64,000 nt of DNA from Cysteiniphilum litorale (lineage in GTDB: Bacteria > Pseudomonadota > Gammaproteobacteria > Francisellales > Francisellaceae): assembly GCF_003428165.1 (NCBI RefSeq), contig NZ_QLIQ01000006.1:45349-109348 (forward strand). Direction: 5' to 3'. This document shows, one piece after another, positions 1-10,600 of this stretch. The translations under genes and the position numbers were made by a program. How positions within the stretch are numbered: the stretch's first letter is position 1; each line of letters opens with the position of its first letter. A model generated the notes under the pieces. The model made no database searches and was not told the origin of the DNA. It saw only the letters and a program-made list of their open reading frames with translations.

Positions 1-2
1 TA

Positions 3-2393
3 TCACGCTTGGTCAAACAAGGTTTAAGTGTAGCTATTTGTGAGCAAGTGGGAGATGTTACAAACAAAGGTCCCGTAGCACGCGAGGTTGTACGTGTTAT
101 TACTCCGGCAACTGTCGCTGAAGAAAGCTTTACCGATAGTCACGATAGCAATATTCTAATGGCAGTTTTTGAGAATAAAACACGTATAGGCATTGCCTAT
201 TTGGAGTTTACCCAAGGTGAGCTAAAAGTGCTTGAAATCAAACGTGAGGATAATACACTTCACGATCAGGTGCATCGCTTAAAAGCCAAAGAGTTACTGA
301 CTTGTGAATCAAGTTCCGATGAAATTCAGCCTAATCTGAGAAATGAACAAATCTCTATCCAAAAGCGTCCCGAGTGGGAATTTCAATTAATGGGTGCCAA
401 AAAATTAATTCAACAGTATTTTGGTCAAAATGCCCTAACTGATGAGCTCAATAAAAAGCCTTTAGCCGTATCAGCCGCTGGTGCTTTACTCAATTATCTG
501 GAGAATACGCAAAAAGCAACACCGAAACATCTACATAATATCACCATTGAATCTAATGAGAACTTATTAAATATTGACGCCTCAAGTCGACGTAATCTTG
601 AGCTTGAAACAAGCCTCTCTGGCAAAGGCAATCACACACTTTTTGCGATTATCAATAAGTGTCAAACAGCACTTGGCAATCGCCTATTAAAGCAATGGTT
701 TAAATCGCCAACAAAAGATCATCATATTTTGAATAGCCGTCAAGATGCAATACAAGATCTCATTCAGCAATCAGCCATTGATGGCATTCAGGAGTTGCTT
801 AAGCAAACGCAAGATATCGAGCGCATTGCCTCACGTATTGCTTTAAATAGTGCCAAGCCCAAAGATCTAATTGCGCTGAGACATACCCTAAGTATTTTGC
901 CTGATCTCAAAGCAACAATTGAAAACAACCAACATGATCCATTGCTTATAGCACATGCTAAGCATTTAACATTATTACCGCAAATTCTCGCACTTTTAAA
1001 TGCATCTTTAGTTGATGAACCACCGATCACCATTCGCGATGGCGGTGTAATAAAGGAAGGTTTTGATGCACATCTTGATGAATTGCGAAACATCAGTCAG
1101 CATGCGGGTGACTATTTAATTCAACTTGAGCAACAACAGCGTGAACGCACAGGAATAAACACATTAAAGGTTAGCTTTAATAAAGTGCATGGTTACTATA
1201 TTGAAATATCGAAAGCGCATAAAGTAGAGCTGCCAGTTGATTACACGCGCCGACAAACACTCAAAAATGCTGAGCGTTACATCACACCTGAGCTTAAATC
1301 CTTTGAAGATAAGATTCTAAGCAGTGCGGAAAAAGCACTCGCCTATGAGAAAAGCCTATATCAGGATATTTTAGAAGAGATTCTTGTGGTGTACCAAGAT
1401 CTGCAACAAACGGCAAAAGCAATTGCTGAGATTGATGTCTTAAGCAATTTAGCAGAGCGTGCGATCACCTTAAAATTAAATCGTCCGCAATTATCAAAAG
1501 ATAAGGTTTTGGATATCAAAGACGGACGTCACTTAGTGATTGAAGCTTTATCTAAATCGCCCTTTATTGCTAATAGTAATCGCTTAGATCAGCAAAAGCA
1601 CTTACAAATCATTACCGGACCCAATATGGGCGGGAAATCCACCTATATGCGTCAGATCGCGCATATTGTGTTTCTTACCCATTTAGGGTCTTTTATTCCC
1701 GCGCAAAGTGCATTAATTGGTGATATTGATGCGATTTACACACGCATTGGCGCATCCGATGATATTAGCTCTGGGCGTTCAACTTTTATGGTGGAGATGA
1801 CCGAGTGTGCACATATCTTGCGTCATGCAACGGATAAGAGCCTTGTGCTAATGGACGAGATTGGACGCGGCACCAGTACGTTTGATGGCTTAGCACTGGC
1901 AATGGCATGTGCTGAAAAGCTGTTAAAAATCGAAGCTTATACACTTTTTGCCACACATTATTTTGAATTGACTCACTTGGCTGCACAATACCCTACTTTA
2001 GAGAATATCCACTTTGAGGCAACAGAATATAAAGATAACATTATTTTTTTGCATCAAGCCAAACCAGGCGCCGCACTTAAAAGCTATGGTATTCAAGTAG
2101 CAAAGCTCGCAGGCGTGCCCCATGATGTGTTAAAGAATGCCAAAAAGATTCTATCACGCCTAGAGATGCGCGATAACGATCCTTACGCGCCTATTCAGCA
2201 AAGTTTGGACTTTAGTTTCACAGCTCACCATGACCATGATGACAAACATGATAATAGCATAGCGCATGATTATGAATTGGTGATTGAAAAGCTTAAAGCA
2301 CTCGATCCTAACAAACTCACCCCAATTGAAGCAATGATGACACTATTTGACCTAAAATCAACACTTGAAGCAACAGAAAAACAACTGATTTAA
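3..2393 (+). CDS. mutS: DNA mismatch repair protein MutS (5' end outside the window)
   Basis: MutS recognises base mismatches and small loops in DNA and, driven by ATP, recruits MutL. The open frame runs in from the window edge. The first visible residues ([18 protein letters not shown]) align with about residue 85-90 of typical MutS, so most of the mismatch-binding domain, including the Phe-x-Glu reader, lies upstream. The lever and clamp regions are followed by the C-terminal ATPase with Walker [10 protein letters not shown] (around base 1620), STFMVEM, and Walker [17 protein letters not shown]. The end, [16 protein letters not shown], is normal. The TTG at base 9 is not a real start because homology continues upstream. 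A diverged copy of its last 50 bases plus downstream flank reappears at 4198-4265. Seen: motifs. Known: family function. Confidence 0.97.
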   Translation, partial: SRLVKQGLSVAICEQVGDVTNKGPVAREVVRVITPATVAEESFTDSHDSNILMAVFENKTRIGIAYLEFTQGELKVLEIKREDNTLHDQVHRLKAKELLTCESSSDEIQPNLRNEQISIQKRPEWEFQLMGAKKLIQQYFGQNALTDELNKKPLAVSAAGALLNYLENTQKATPKHLHNITIESNENLLNIDASSRRNLELETSLSGKGNHTLFAIINKCQTALGNRLLKQWFKSPTKDHHILNSRQDAIQDLIQQSAIDGIQELLKQTQDIERIASRIALNSAKPKDLIALRHTLSILPDLKATIENNQHDPLLIAHAKHLTLLPQILALLNASLVDEPPITIRDGGVIKEGFDAHLDELRNISQHAGDYLIQLEQQQRERTGINTLKVSFNKVHGYYIEISKAHKVELPVDYTRRQTLKNAERYITPELKSFEDKILSSAEKALAYEKSLYQDILEEILVVYQDLQQTAKAIAEIDVLSNLAERAITLKLNRPQLSKDKVLDIKDGRHLVIEALSKSPFIANSNRLDQQKHLQIITGPNMGGKSTYMRQIAHIVFLTHLGSFIPAQSALIGDIDAIYTRIGASDDISSGRSTFMVEMTECAHILRHATDKSLVLMDEIGRGTSTFDGLALAMACAEKLLKIEAYTLFATHYFELTHLAAQYPTLENIHFEATEYKDNIIFLHQAKPGAALKSYGIQVAKLAGVPHDVLKNAKKILSRLEMRDNDPYAPIQQSLDFSFTAHHDHDDKHDNSIAHDYELVIEKLKALDPNKLTPIEAMMTLFDLKSTLEATEKQLI

Positions 2394-2446
2394 ATTCGTT
2401 ATATTTTATCGGCTAAGACTATATATTCAGCGATAAGTGCTAACCC

Positions 2447-2495
2447 GCACTCTGAGCATTAGTCAAAGCCATATGTCCTCTCTCTCCCTTCGACT
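2447..2495. repeat. Degenerate copy of a dispersed REP-like palindrome
   Basis: The stretch holds CTGAGCATTAGTCAAAG and, 18 bases later, CCCTTCGACTT. Both match halves of the intact palindrome at 23217-23272 (CTGAGCATCAGTCGAAG and CCCTTCGACTT), but here the two halves appear in swapped order. It looks like the remains of two adjacent copies. It lies just after mutS and before the inserted ATPase gene. Confidence 0.5.
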
Positions 2496-2552
2496 TTACA
2501 ATCATACTTTGCTAAACTTTAAAACAATTGAAAAGTGATTAGCGCTAAAACC

Positions 2553-4136
2553 ATGAATGAAGTACAAAAAAATCTCCCCATCGGTGATTCTACTCTTACT
2601 CAAATTAGAGCAAGAAATGCCATCTATGTTGATAAAACTCGACATTTATTACAGATGATTAACTCAGGGCGGTACTTCTTTTTATCACGTCCTAGACGCT
2701 TTGGCAAAAGCTTAACCCTTGATACGTTAAAACAGCTTTTTCTAGGTAATAGAGCGCTATTTAAAGACACCTTTGCAGAGACTAATTGGGATTGGGATGT
2801 CACTTATCCTGTTATTCATCTAAGCTTTGGTGGATCAAGCGCTTATAATAGTGAAAAAACAACATTAGATATTATTGAATTCACTTTAGAGGAACATGCA
2901 AAGGCACATGATCTCTCACTTCCCAAACGAGATTATGGTGCTCAACTGCATTATCTCATTAGAGCATTACATGAAAAATACAATCAACCTGTTGTCTTAC
3001 TTGTCGATGAATACGACAAACCAATTTTAGATGTCATCACCGATGAGCACGCAGCAATACGTAATCGTGAAATATTAAAGGGGGTTTATAGTGTTATTAA
3101 GGATAATGATGCGCACTTAAAGTTTGTTTTGCTCACAGGAGTAACCCGATTCTCTAAAGTCAGTTTATTCTCAGGTCTTAATAATCTTGAAGATATTAGT
3201 TTAATGCAACCTTATGCAGATATCTGTGGTTATACGCAAAGTGAGCTTGAATCTGCATTTCAAGACTATTTAATCGATGTTGACAAAGACAAGCTTAAAA
3301 AATGGTATAACGGCTATAACTTTGGCGGTCATGCGCAGCAAAAGGTTTATAATCCTTATGACATCTTACTCTTTATCCGTAATCAATATGAGTACCGCGA
3401 TTATTGGTTTCAAACGGGGACTCCCTCATTTTTAATCCAACTGCTGCAAAAGCATCGCTATCGCGTCCCTGACTTTGAAAACTATCAAGTACAAGCGCGC
3501 TTTATTGACAGCATTGATGTAAAAAATATCCCACTTGAAGCATTGCTATTTCAAGCAGGATACTTGACCATCAAAGAAAAAATAAACATTGGCATGCAAA
3601 TCGGTTATCGCCTGAAGTACCCTAATCTCGAGGTCAAAGCCGCTTTCAATAATTGTGTCTCGCTCATTGGCACAAACTCGCACGCCAATGCGGTTAACAC
3701 TAGCCGCCTAAGTGACAGTTTACTGTCTGATGATTGGCAAATGTTTTATGATTGTGTGGTCGCCCTGTACGCCTCTATCCCTAATGAATGGTATCGCAAT
3801 AACCCCATTCAAGATTATGAAGGTTTTTATTGCACAGTGATCTATAGTTATCTAACCGCACTTGGTTATGATGTGGTAGCTGAAGACTCCACCGCAATTG
3901 GGCGCATTGATATATCGATTGTGATCCCTGATTACAAGGTCATTATTCTTGAGCTTAAAGTCGCGAATGATAAAGATCTCTCTAAAGACGCATTACAACA
4001 AATTATTGACAAAAACTACGCCCATAAATTTTTGCATCTAGGTTTGCCAATTTATCAAGTCGGCATTTCCTTTGATCAAAATACTCGCGCAGTCAATGGC
4101 TTTGTGGTTGAACCGTTTTTAAATGATGAGAATTAG
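2553..4136 (+). CDS. AAA-ATPase-like protein with C-terminal PD-(D/E)XK nuclease domain (PF09820/PF08011 type)
   Basis: This belongs to a large family found in many copies in Bacteroidetes and host-associated bacteria; its cellular role is not established. The N-terminal half has the family signature YVDKT, a Walker A-like RPRRFGKS (about residue 50) and Walker B VVLLVDEYDKP. The last 100 residues have the nuclease pattern GRIDI, then LELKV, then ALQQI. At 527 aa it is of normal family length and appears intact. I chose the ATG at 2553 over an in-frame GTG at 2535; neither has a clear ribosome-binding site. The gene sits between mutS and a partial duplicate of the mutS 3' end, which suggests insertion as an extra module. 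Function in the cell: unknown. Confidence 0.85.
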   Translation: MNEVQKNLPIGDSTLTQIRARNAIYVDKTRHLLQMINSGRYFFLSRPRRFGKSLTLDTLKQLFLGNRALFKDTFAETNWDWDVTYPVIHLSFGGSSAYNSEKTTLDIIEFTLEEHAKAHDLSLPKRDYGAQLHYLIRALHEKYNQPVVLLVDEYDKPILDVITDEHAAIRNREILKGVYSVIKDNDAHLKFVLLTGVTRFSKVSLFSGLNNLEDISLMQPYADICGYTQSELESAFQDYLIDVDKDKLKKWYNGYNFGGHAQQKVYNPYDILLFIRNQYEYRDYWFQTGTPSFLIQLLQKHRYRVPDFENYQVQARFIDSIDVKNIPLEALLFQAGYLTIKEKINIGMQIGYRLKYPNLEVKAAFNNCVSLIGTNSHANAVNTSRLSDSLLSDDWQMFYDCVVALYASIPNEWYRNNPIQDYEGFYCTVIYSYLTALGYDVVAEDSTAIGRIDISIVIPDYKVIILELKVANDKDLSKDALQQIIDKNYAHKFLHLGLPIYQVGISFDQNTRAVNGFVVEPFLNDEN

Positions 4137-4197
4137 TTCTGTACAGAGATGCTGTAAATTGCTTTGTGATGGCTATATACCAAGGCGAATCGCACTA

Positions 4198-4265
4198 CAC
4201 TATTTGATCTTAAATCAGCGCTTAAAACCGTAGATAAACAACTGGTTTAAATTCGTTACATTTTG
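4198..4265 (+). repeat. Diverged duplicate of the mutS 3' end
   Basis: These 68 bases align without gaps to 2341-2408, with a little over ten mismatches. In frame they read TLFDLKSALKTVDKQLV then stop, against [17 protein letters not shown] then stop in MutS, and the match continues about 15 bases past the stop codon (TTTAAATTCGTTA in both). With the original copy it forms a direct repeat flanking the ATPase/nuclease gene. The divergence suggests it was brought in with foreign DNA, or is old, rather than a fresh target-site duplication. It is not a gene. Confidence 0.85.
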
Positions 4266-4351
4266 TGCAAAATTATTTAGCATTTGCGCATTGCAATCGC
4301 TTTAACTCAAAGTCATAATGCTTTTTCGTTTATTAAAAACCCTGATGAACT

Positions 4352-5623
4352 TTGAAAGCGACAATAACAACCAATAAAGTACATTTAAGTTTATTCATCT
4401 GGTTTTTGGGTGCATTTTTCTTCTTTTGTGAGTACTTTCTGCGCGTCTCCCCTAGTGTCATGTTGCCTGAGCTTTCTGACAAGTTCTCAGTCACTGCCGC
4501 GGGACTTGGTGCTTTATCTGCCTTTTTCTACTATCCATACATTCTTATGCAAATTCCTGTTGGTATGATTACCGATAAATTTGGGCCTAAAAAAGTGATG
4601 ATGCTAGCTGCTTTTATCACTGGTGTTGCTTGTATTATTTTTGCTCTTGCCAATAGCTTAACACTTGCCATTATTGCACGTATGCTCATGGTTTTTTGTG
4701 GTGCATTTGCGTTTGTCGGCACACTGCGTTTAGCGATTAACTTCTTCACACCGAGCATCTTTGCCATGCTCACTGGCATCACCCAAGCCATGGGCATGCT
4801 TGGCGCTGCTGTTGGTGAAGCGCCAATGAGTATTTATGTGCATCATGTTGGTGTTGAGGTCGCGATGCTTAGTTTTGCGATATTATTTTTCATCATTGGT
4901 CTTCTTATGCTGTGGATGAGCAAACACAATGCAACGAAGCAACCGTTTGCAGCGATTAACAATAGCAGCAAAATATCCCACGGCATTAAAGAAGTGATAA
5001 AGAATAAAGCACTATGGCTAAACTGCCTGTTTATTGGTTGCTTATATGGACCAACAACCGTTTTTGCCGAGATGTGGGGTGCGTCATTTACTGCGAGCTT
5101 CAGAGGGTTAACACACACAGATGCCGCCTTTACCACCAGTCTTATTTTTATTGGCATGGTGTTTGGTTGCCCTTTGTTTGGTTTTTTAAACAGTATTTGC
5201 AACGCACTGCAATTGATGCGTTTATCCGCTTTGCTTTGTCTTATCTTAATGATTGTGATTATTTATGTGCCGAGATTATCGCTACTTGAATTACAGATAA
5301 TTTATTTTTGTTATGGGATTTGTAATGCTGGAATCATTCCTTCTTATAATCGTTCTGCCCTTTTGGTACCACGCCAATACTCAGGCATAGCACTTGGTAT
5401 TACTAATATGTTCTCAGTTTTATTAGGCGCAATATGCATTCAACTTGTCGGCATTTTGATTCATCTAGTCATTAGCAATCAAATGCAAAGCACACATATC
5501 TATCCGGCTGAAATCTATCAACGCATATTTATACTGATTATCGTCTTATTCTGTATTTGTTTGGCACTCTCTTTCAAAATGAAATCCATCTCAAAATCAA
5601 CATCACTTGCACACGTTTCGTAA
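4352..5623 (+). CDS. MFS transporter, resembling the Pht (phagosomal transporter) group
   Basis: A 12-helix major facilitator carrier of 423 aa in the inner membrane. The N-terminus shows FFFFCEYFLRVSPSVM followed by the MFS loop motif GMITDKFGPKK between helices 2 and 3. This start resembles the Pht-type carriers of Legionella and Francisella, which import amino acids or nucleosides; the substrate here cannot be read from sequence. The start is probably the TTG at 4352, because an in-frame stop lies two codons upstream and no ATG fits; the ribosome-binding site is weak. It stands alone between the mutS-tail duplicate and dsbB. Family assignment is firm; the Pht subgroup is inference. Confidence 0.85.
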   Translation: MKATITTNKVHLSLFIWFLGAFFFFCEYFLRVSPSVMLPELSDKFSVTAAGLGALSAFFYYPYILMQIPVGMITDKFGPKKVMMLAAFITGVACIIFALANSLTLAIIARMLMVFCGAFAFVGTLRLAINFFTPSIFAMLTGITQAMGMLGAAVGEAPMSIYVHHVGVEVAMLSFAILFFIIGLLMLWMSKHNATKQPFAAINNSSKISHGIKEVIKNKALWLNCLFIGCLYGPTTVFAEMWGASFTASFRGLTHTDAAFTTSLIFIGMVFGCPLFGFLNSICNALQLMRLSALLCLILMIVIIYVPRLSLLELQIIYFCYGICNAGIIPSYNRSALLVPRQYSGIALGITNMFSVLLGAICIQLVGILIHLVISNQMQSTHIYPAEIYQRIFILIIVLFCICLALSFKMKSISKSTSLAHVS

Positions 5624-5940
5624 CATTAACGTAATTCGATATAAAAAAGTACAAACCCTGTTGGATTTACTGCAAACCCTCGTTAAAATGAACGCCTGTT
5701 CTAATTTTGGGTTTTACAAGACAGTATAACGATTAATGATCAACAAAATTTGCCATGTGCCAACGATACAACAAGATACTGATTACATAAATACTTTGTC
5801 AAAATCGTGTAATTTTAGTATTTTTACGACTATTCATCACTACTTTCAGCTAGCATCTACTATGCTAAATAATGACTTCAGTGCTTTTTGCTCTATAATG
5901 ATTAAACGCATAAAGCAATTTGAGATTAAAGGAAATCAAT
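5624..5940. other. 317-base intergenic region upstream of dsbB
   Basis: No convincing gene. It contains two CAAACCCT direct repeats near 5650-5690, a TTGTCA-N17-TATTTT pair around 5800, the nine-mer TACTATGCT at 5858-5866 that recurs in two other intergenic regions, and the TATAAT listed separately. A 72-codon open frame here has no ribosome-binding site and an implausible composition. Confidence 0.5.
5894..5899 (+). promoter_or_regulatory. Candidate -10 element for dsbB and the RND pump genes
   Basis: A consensus TATAAT lies about 42 bases before the dsbB start codon, giving a short leader of roughly 35 bases. A good -35 hexamer at the usual distance is not obvious (TGACTT is 15 bases upstream). 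Because dsbB and the following adaptor gene are 3 bases apart, this would be the promoter of the whole dsbB-RND unit. Confidence 0.45.
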
Positions 5941-6475
5941 ATGCACGGATTTAGAAGCCCGCAAATCTATTTAAAAACATTTATCATCGGTCTTTTGGTG
6001 ATTGCTGGCATTATCTATTTTGAGCTAACGGGTTTAAAGCCTTGTCCTATGTGCTTACTACAACAATTTGCTATTCTATTTATTAGCATTATTGCACTTA
6101 TCGCCCTTATTCATAAGCCTAAAATAAAGGGGGGTGCGTATTTATAGTTTTATCCTTGGTGTAATTGCATTACTTGGCGCCTTAGTTGCCTTAAAGCAAG
6201 TTTGGATGCAGATAAACCCAAGTGAATATATCGGCAGCTGTGAAGCAGGTGTCGATAGTTTATTTCAAAATCTACCTTTTTTGGACTTCTTAAAGTCACT
6301 TTTCACAAGTGGACCTGACTGCTCACAAGTTGACTGGCAACTGTTTGGCTTAAGCATGGCAAGTTATAGTTTTATTATCTTTATCGTACTTAGTACGCTA
6401 CATTTTTGGCAGTTTCTATTTTATAACCATCGCAATTTAATAAATAAAACAAAAAATATGAAAACAGAAGGATAA
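5941..6475 (+). pseudogene. dsbB: Disulfide bond formation protein B, frameshifted at a run of six G
   Basis: DsbB is an inner-membrane quinone-linked oxidase that reoxidises DsbA. The first part (start ATG 5941, AAAGGA ribosome-binding site) has the CPMC redox pair after the first helix. Frame 1 then stops at 6145-6147, but frame 2 continues from base 6134 with the second half: GSCEAG and SGPDCSQVDW, the partners of E. coli Cys104 and Cys130. Removing one G from the run at 6129-6134 would join the halves into about 178 aa, the normal length. All four catalytic cysteines are present. Either a sequencing or assembly error, a slippage-prone tract, or a real loss. The adaptor gene starts 3 bases later. 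Confidence 0.85.
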
Positions 6476-6478
6476 ATC

Positions 6479-7684
6479 ATGGCTGAACTCTCCCTAAAAG
6501 CACCTAAGAAAAAGCTTATTAAAGCTTTTATCATCGTCATTGCCATTCTTGTCGTTATCTTTGGCGGCATCTTTGGCTTTGCCAGTTTTGTCAACGGTAA
6601 AAAGGCTTCAGCCATGGCAACTTGGAAAATGCAAGCACCTGAAGTCACTGCTACTGATGCTAAATCTGAAACGTGGTACCCAAGTGTTAAAACCATTGGT
6701 GAAGCTGTCGCCATCCAAAATGTCAATGTTACCGCTCAAGCTTCAGGCTTGGTATCAACCATCTCTTTTGAGGCTGGACAAATGGTTAAAAAAGGTGATG
6801 TGTTATTCACACTTGATACGCAACAGTTACAAGCACAGCTAAAGCAAGCACAAGCTGATCTAGCATTAGCCAAAATCACTTATCAGCGTGATCTTGACTT
6901 AATGAAAAGCCAAGCGGTTTCACAACAAACAGCGGATGAGTCACACGCAAAATATGAAGCCAACCTTGCTAATGTTGAATCGATTCAAGCTGATATCAAC
7001 TATCGCACGGTAAAAGCACCATTTGATGGTAAGATTGGTTTGCGTCAAATTAGCTTAGGTCAATACTTTAGTGCTGGCAACAGTGCAGCAACGCTAACTG
7101 AAATATCACCGATTTACATAGATTTTAGTATTCCACAAAATAACTTTAGCAATGTTAAAGTTGGCGGTGACATTGAGTTTACTTCTGACTCCTATCCAGG
7201 TGTTACTTTCAAGGCAAAAATCACTGCCATTAACTCACAAATCACCAGTGATAACAGAGCACTTAACATTCAAGCAACCTTTGATAACAAGGATCAACAA
7301 CATTTGATCTACCCTGGTATGTTCCTTGATGTCAGTTTAATTCTTCCTCCGATTCCAAACACCATCATTATCCCGCGAAATGCCGTAAGCTATACCCTAT
7401 ATGGTGAAACAGTTTATGTACTTGAACCTGACTCAAAAGATGGTCAACCTGTGATGTCTGAATACAGCGCTATGAAAGATGGACAGGTTCAGCTCGTATC
7501 GACAGGTAAACAGCAATACACAGCTAAGCAGGTTCCAGTGAAAACGACTATGACTAATGATAATAAAGTCATCGTTGAAGGCATTAAAGCTGGTGACATG
7601 GTGGCGACCTCTGGTCAAAACAAACTGCAAAACGGTGTTAGTGTTGTTATCAATAATGACGTTGACTTCAAAAACAACCCATAG
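6479..7684 (+). CDS. RND efflux pump periplasmic adaptor (membrane fusion protein)
   Basis: The adaptor bridges an inner-membrane RND pump to an outer-membrane channel. It has 401 aa: a basic N-terminus and one membrane anchor (about residues 14-36), a biotinyl-lipoyl domain with GQMVKKGDVLFTLDTQQL, a coiled-coil hairpin rich in Gln and Ala (about 115-165), the returning lipoyl half (TVKAPFDGKIGLRQISLGQ), then beta-barrel and membrane-proximal domains. GAAGGA precedes the ATG. It begins 3 bases after dsbB, so translation is probably coupled, and the pump gene follows 11 bases downstream. The lineage is MexH/AcrA-like; substrates are unknown. Confidence 0.93.
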   Translation: MAELSLKAPKKKLIKAFIIVIAILVVIFGGIFGFASFVNGKKASAMATWKMQAPEVTATDAKSETWYPSVKTIGEAVAIQNVNVTAQASGLVSTISFEAGQMVKKGDVLFTLDTQQLQAQLKQAQADLALAKITYQRDLDLMKSQAVSQQTADESHAKYEANLANVESIQADINYRTVKAPFDGKIGLRQISLGQYFSAGNSAATLTEISPIYIDFSIPQNNFSNVKVGGDIEFTSDSYPGVTFKAKITAINSQITSDNRALNIQATFDNKDQQHLIYPGMFLDVSLILPPIPNTIIIPRNAVSYTLYGETVYVLEPDSKDGQPVMSEYSAMKDGQVQLVSTGKQQYTAKQVPVKTTMTNDNKVIVEGIKAGDMVATSGQNKLQNGVSVVINNDVDFKNNP

Positions 7685-7695
7685 GAAAACGGCAT

Positions 7696-10600
7696 ATGCA
7701 TTTTATTGATATCTTTATAAAACGGCCTGTGCTATCAACGGTGATCAGCTTACTGATACTCGTTGCTGGAATAGGGACGGCATTTACCTTGCAGGTACGC
7801 CAGTACCCATATATGAACAATGCGACAATTATTGTAACAACCGCTTATCCTGGAGCTAACCCTGAGATTATTCAAGGATTTATCACAACACCACTAGAGC
7901 AATCCGTTGGTGCAGCTGATGGTATTGATTACATGACCTCGCAAAGCGTATTGGGTTTAAGTACATTAACGATTAACGTTAAACTAGGTGCTGATCCTAA
8001 TAATGTACTTAGTCAAGTGGTACAAAAAGTCAATGCCGTACAAAACGTCATGCCAAGTGGCGCGCAATCACCCGCAATTGATATGCAATCAGGTAACTCA
8101 TTCCCATCACTCATTTTAGGCTTTACCAGTGACGCCTTAAATGAACAGGAGATTACAGCTTATATCAAAAATCAGCTAACCCCTAAGCTACAGTCTTTGG
8201 GCGGCATTTCCAATGTGATCATTTGGGGGCAAAAAGATTATGCCATGCGTGTTTGGTTAAACTATGATAAGATGGCACGCTTTAATGTCACCCCCGACGA
8301 TATTGCCAATGCATTACAAGCAAATAGTTTGATTGCTGCCGGTGGACAAATCAAAGGTCCTTACTTTAACGTCACCTTAAACCCAACCACCAACCTTGAT
8401 AATGCACAAACGTATAAACAATTAGTTGTTAAAAATGAAAATGGCAATCTCGTTCGATTAGGTGATGTTGCGACGGTTGAATTGGGTGCTCAAACCTATA
8501 CTGCCAATGTAAGCTTCAATGGCAAATATGGCGTTTTTGCAGGTGTGGTTGCCGCATCTGATGCTAACGTCCTCACCGTTGTTGATAATATCATGAAAGA
8601 CTTGCCAAGTATAAAAGCCAGTCTACCCACTGGTTTGAACATGAATATTGTCTACAACAATACCACTTATATTAAAGCATCTATTGAAGACGTAGTAAAA
8701 ACACTGATTGAAGCGGTGATTATTGTAACCGTTGTTTTATTCTTATTTATTGGTTCTTTTAGATCCGTTATTATCCCAGTGGTTGCTATTCCATTATCGA
8801 TGATTGGTTCATTCTTATTAATGTTTCTTATGGGCTTCTCAATCAACTTATTAACGCTGTTATCGATGGTACTTGCTATTGGGCTCGTGGTCGATGATGC
8901 GATTGTTGTGCTTGAGAACATTTACCGACACATCGAAGAAGGGGCAACACCTTTTGAAGCAGCTATTCAAGGTGCCAGAGAAATTGCCAACCCTGTGATC
9001 TTAATGACATTAACCCTTGTTGCCGTTTACTTACCGATTGGGATGATGGGTGGCTTAACAGGGATATTATTTACTGAATTCGCTTACTCATTAGCGGGTG
9101 CTGTTGTCATTTCTGGCATTGTTGCCTATACATTCTCACCAATGCTCTGTTCAAAAGTCCTTTCTAAATCAATTACTGAGGCAAAAACAGTTAAGTTTAT
9201 TGATAAGCTATTTGAGAAACTTAAAAATGCTTATGAGCGTGCCCTACGTCTTGTGATGAGCGTGCGCATCGTCGTGATTTTATTTGGTGCAGTCGTCTTA
9301 ATCAGCTGCTACTCATTATTTATGGGTACAAAATCAGAGCTTGCACCAACGGAAGATCAGGCCTTTATTGGTATCCAAGGAACAGCCCCGTCTCCAGCTA
9401 ACATTCACTATTTAAATACCTTCGCGCCAGCGCTTTATAAAGACATGCAAAGCTTACCAGGTGTTGAGTCAACCTTCGTTGTCAATGGCTATCCACAAAG
9501 TAATAACAGCTTTGGCGGCGTGGTATTAAAACCATGGAGTGAGCGCAAAGAAACACAAATGGAAATCAAACCGGTATTGCAAAACCTTGTCAATAACGTT
9601 GCAGGCTCTCAAATTTATACCTTTGAGATGCCGTCGTTACCAGGTATTTCATTTGGTCCACCGATGCAGTTTGTCATCCAATCCGTTAATAGCTATCCAA
9701 GTATTTATGGCATTGCTAATGATGTCATCAACAAAATGATGTCAAGCGGGTTGTTTGTCTTTGCTCAAAGTGATCTACAATTTGATAATCCTCAAATGAT
9801 TGTACAAATTGATCGTGAAAAAGCAGCTTCCTTGGGGATCAGCATGCAGCAAATTGCTCAAGCACTTGGTTATGCTTACTCAGGAGGTTACGTTAACTAC
9901 TTTAGTATGCTTGGTTACAGCTATCAGGTTATTCCTGAGCTTGCGGATGATTTGAAGTTGACCAAAGAACAGCTTGGACAAATCCGCATTACCACAGCCA
10001 GTGGCAAGCTCGTGCCACTTTCAGCTATTGTCACATTTAAAACGCAAAGTGTGCCACTGAGTTTAAATCGTTTCCAACAACTAAACTCAGCAACCATTAA
10101 TGCAGTAACCACACCAGGCATTAGTCAAGGTCAGGCGATTGAATATATGCAGAGTCTTGCTAAAACAGAACTGCCACAAGGTTATACGCATGACTACGCA
10201 GGTTCTGCGCGTCAATTCTTGGAAAACAGCAGCCAAATGGCAGTTGCTTTCTTATTCGCCCTGATTGTGATCTTTTTGATGCTTGCAGCTCAGTTTGAAA
10301 GCTTCAGAGACCCACTGATTATCTTAATCAGTGTGCCAATGTCTATTTGTGGCGCGTTAATTCCACTGTATCTAGGGCAACTATTTAACTTAGGTTATGC
10401 CTCAATCAATATCTACACGCAAGTTGGTTTGATTACCTTGATTGGTCTGATTAGTAAGCACGGTATTTTGTTGGTGGAGTTTGCCAATAAACTGCAAGAA
10501 GAAGGCTATGATAAAGTTGAGGCAATTTTAAAATCAGCTGCCCTTCGCCTGCGCCCCATTCTTATGACAACGGCTGCAATGGTTGTTGGTGTTATACCAT

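Noticed and set aside
788..1093. 101-codon antisense frame inside mutS
   Set aside because: Shadow frame of a well-conserved gene with no start signals.
2553..4136. ATPase/nuclease gene as an insertion sequence
   Set aside because: It has no transposase fold and no terminal inverted repeats; the flanking repeat is a mutS 3' end and not a short target-site duplication.
5736..5954. 72-codon open frame ahead of dsbB
   Set aside because: No ribosome-binding site, overlaps the dsbB start and promoter, and composition not protein-like.
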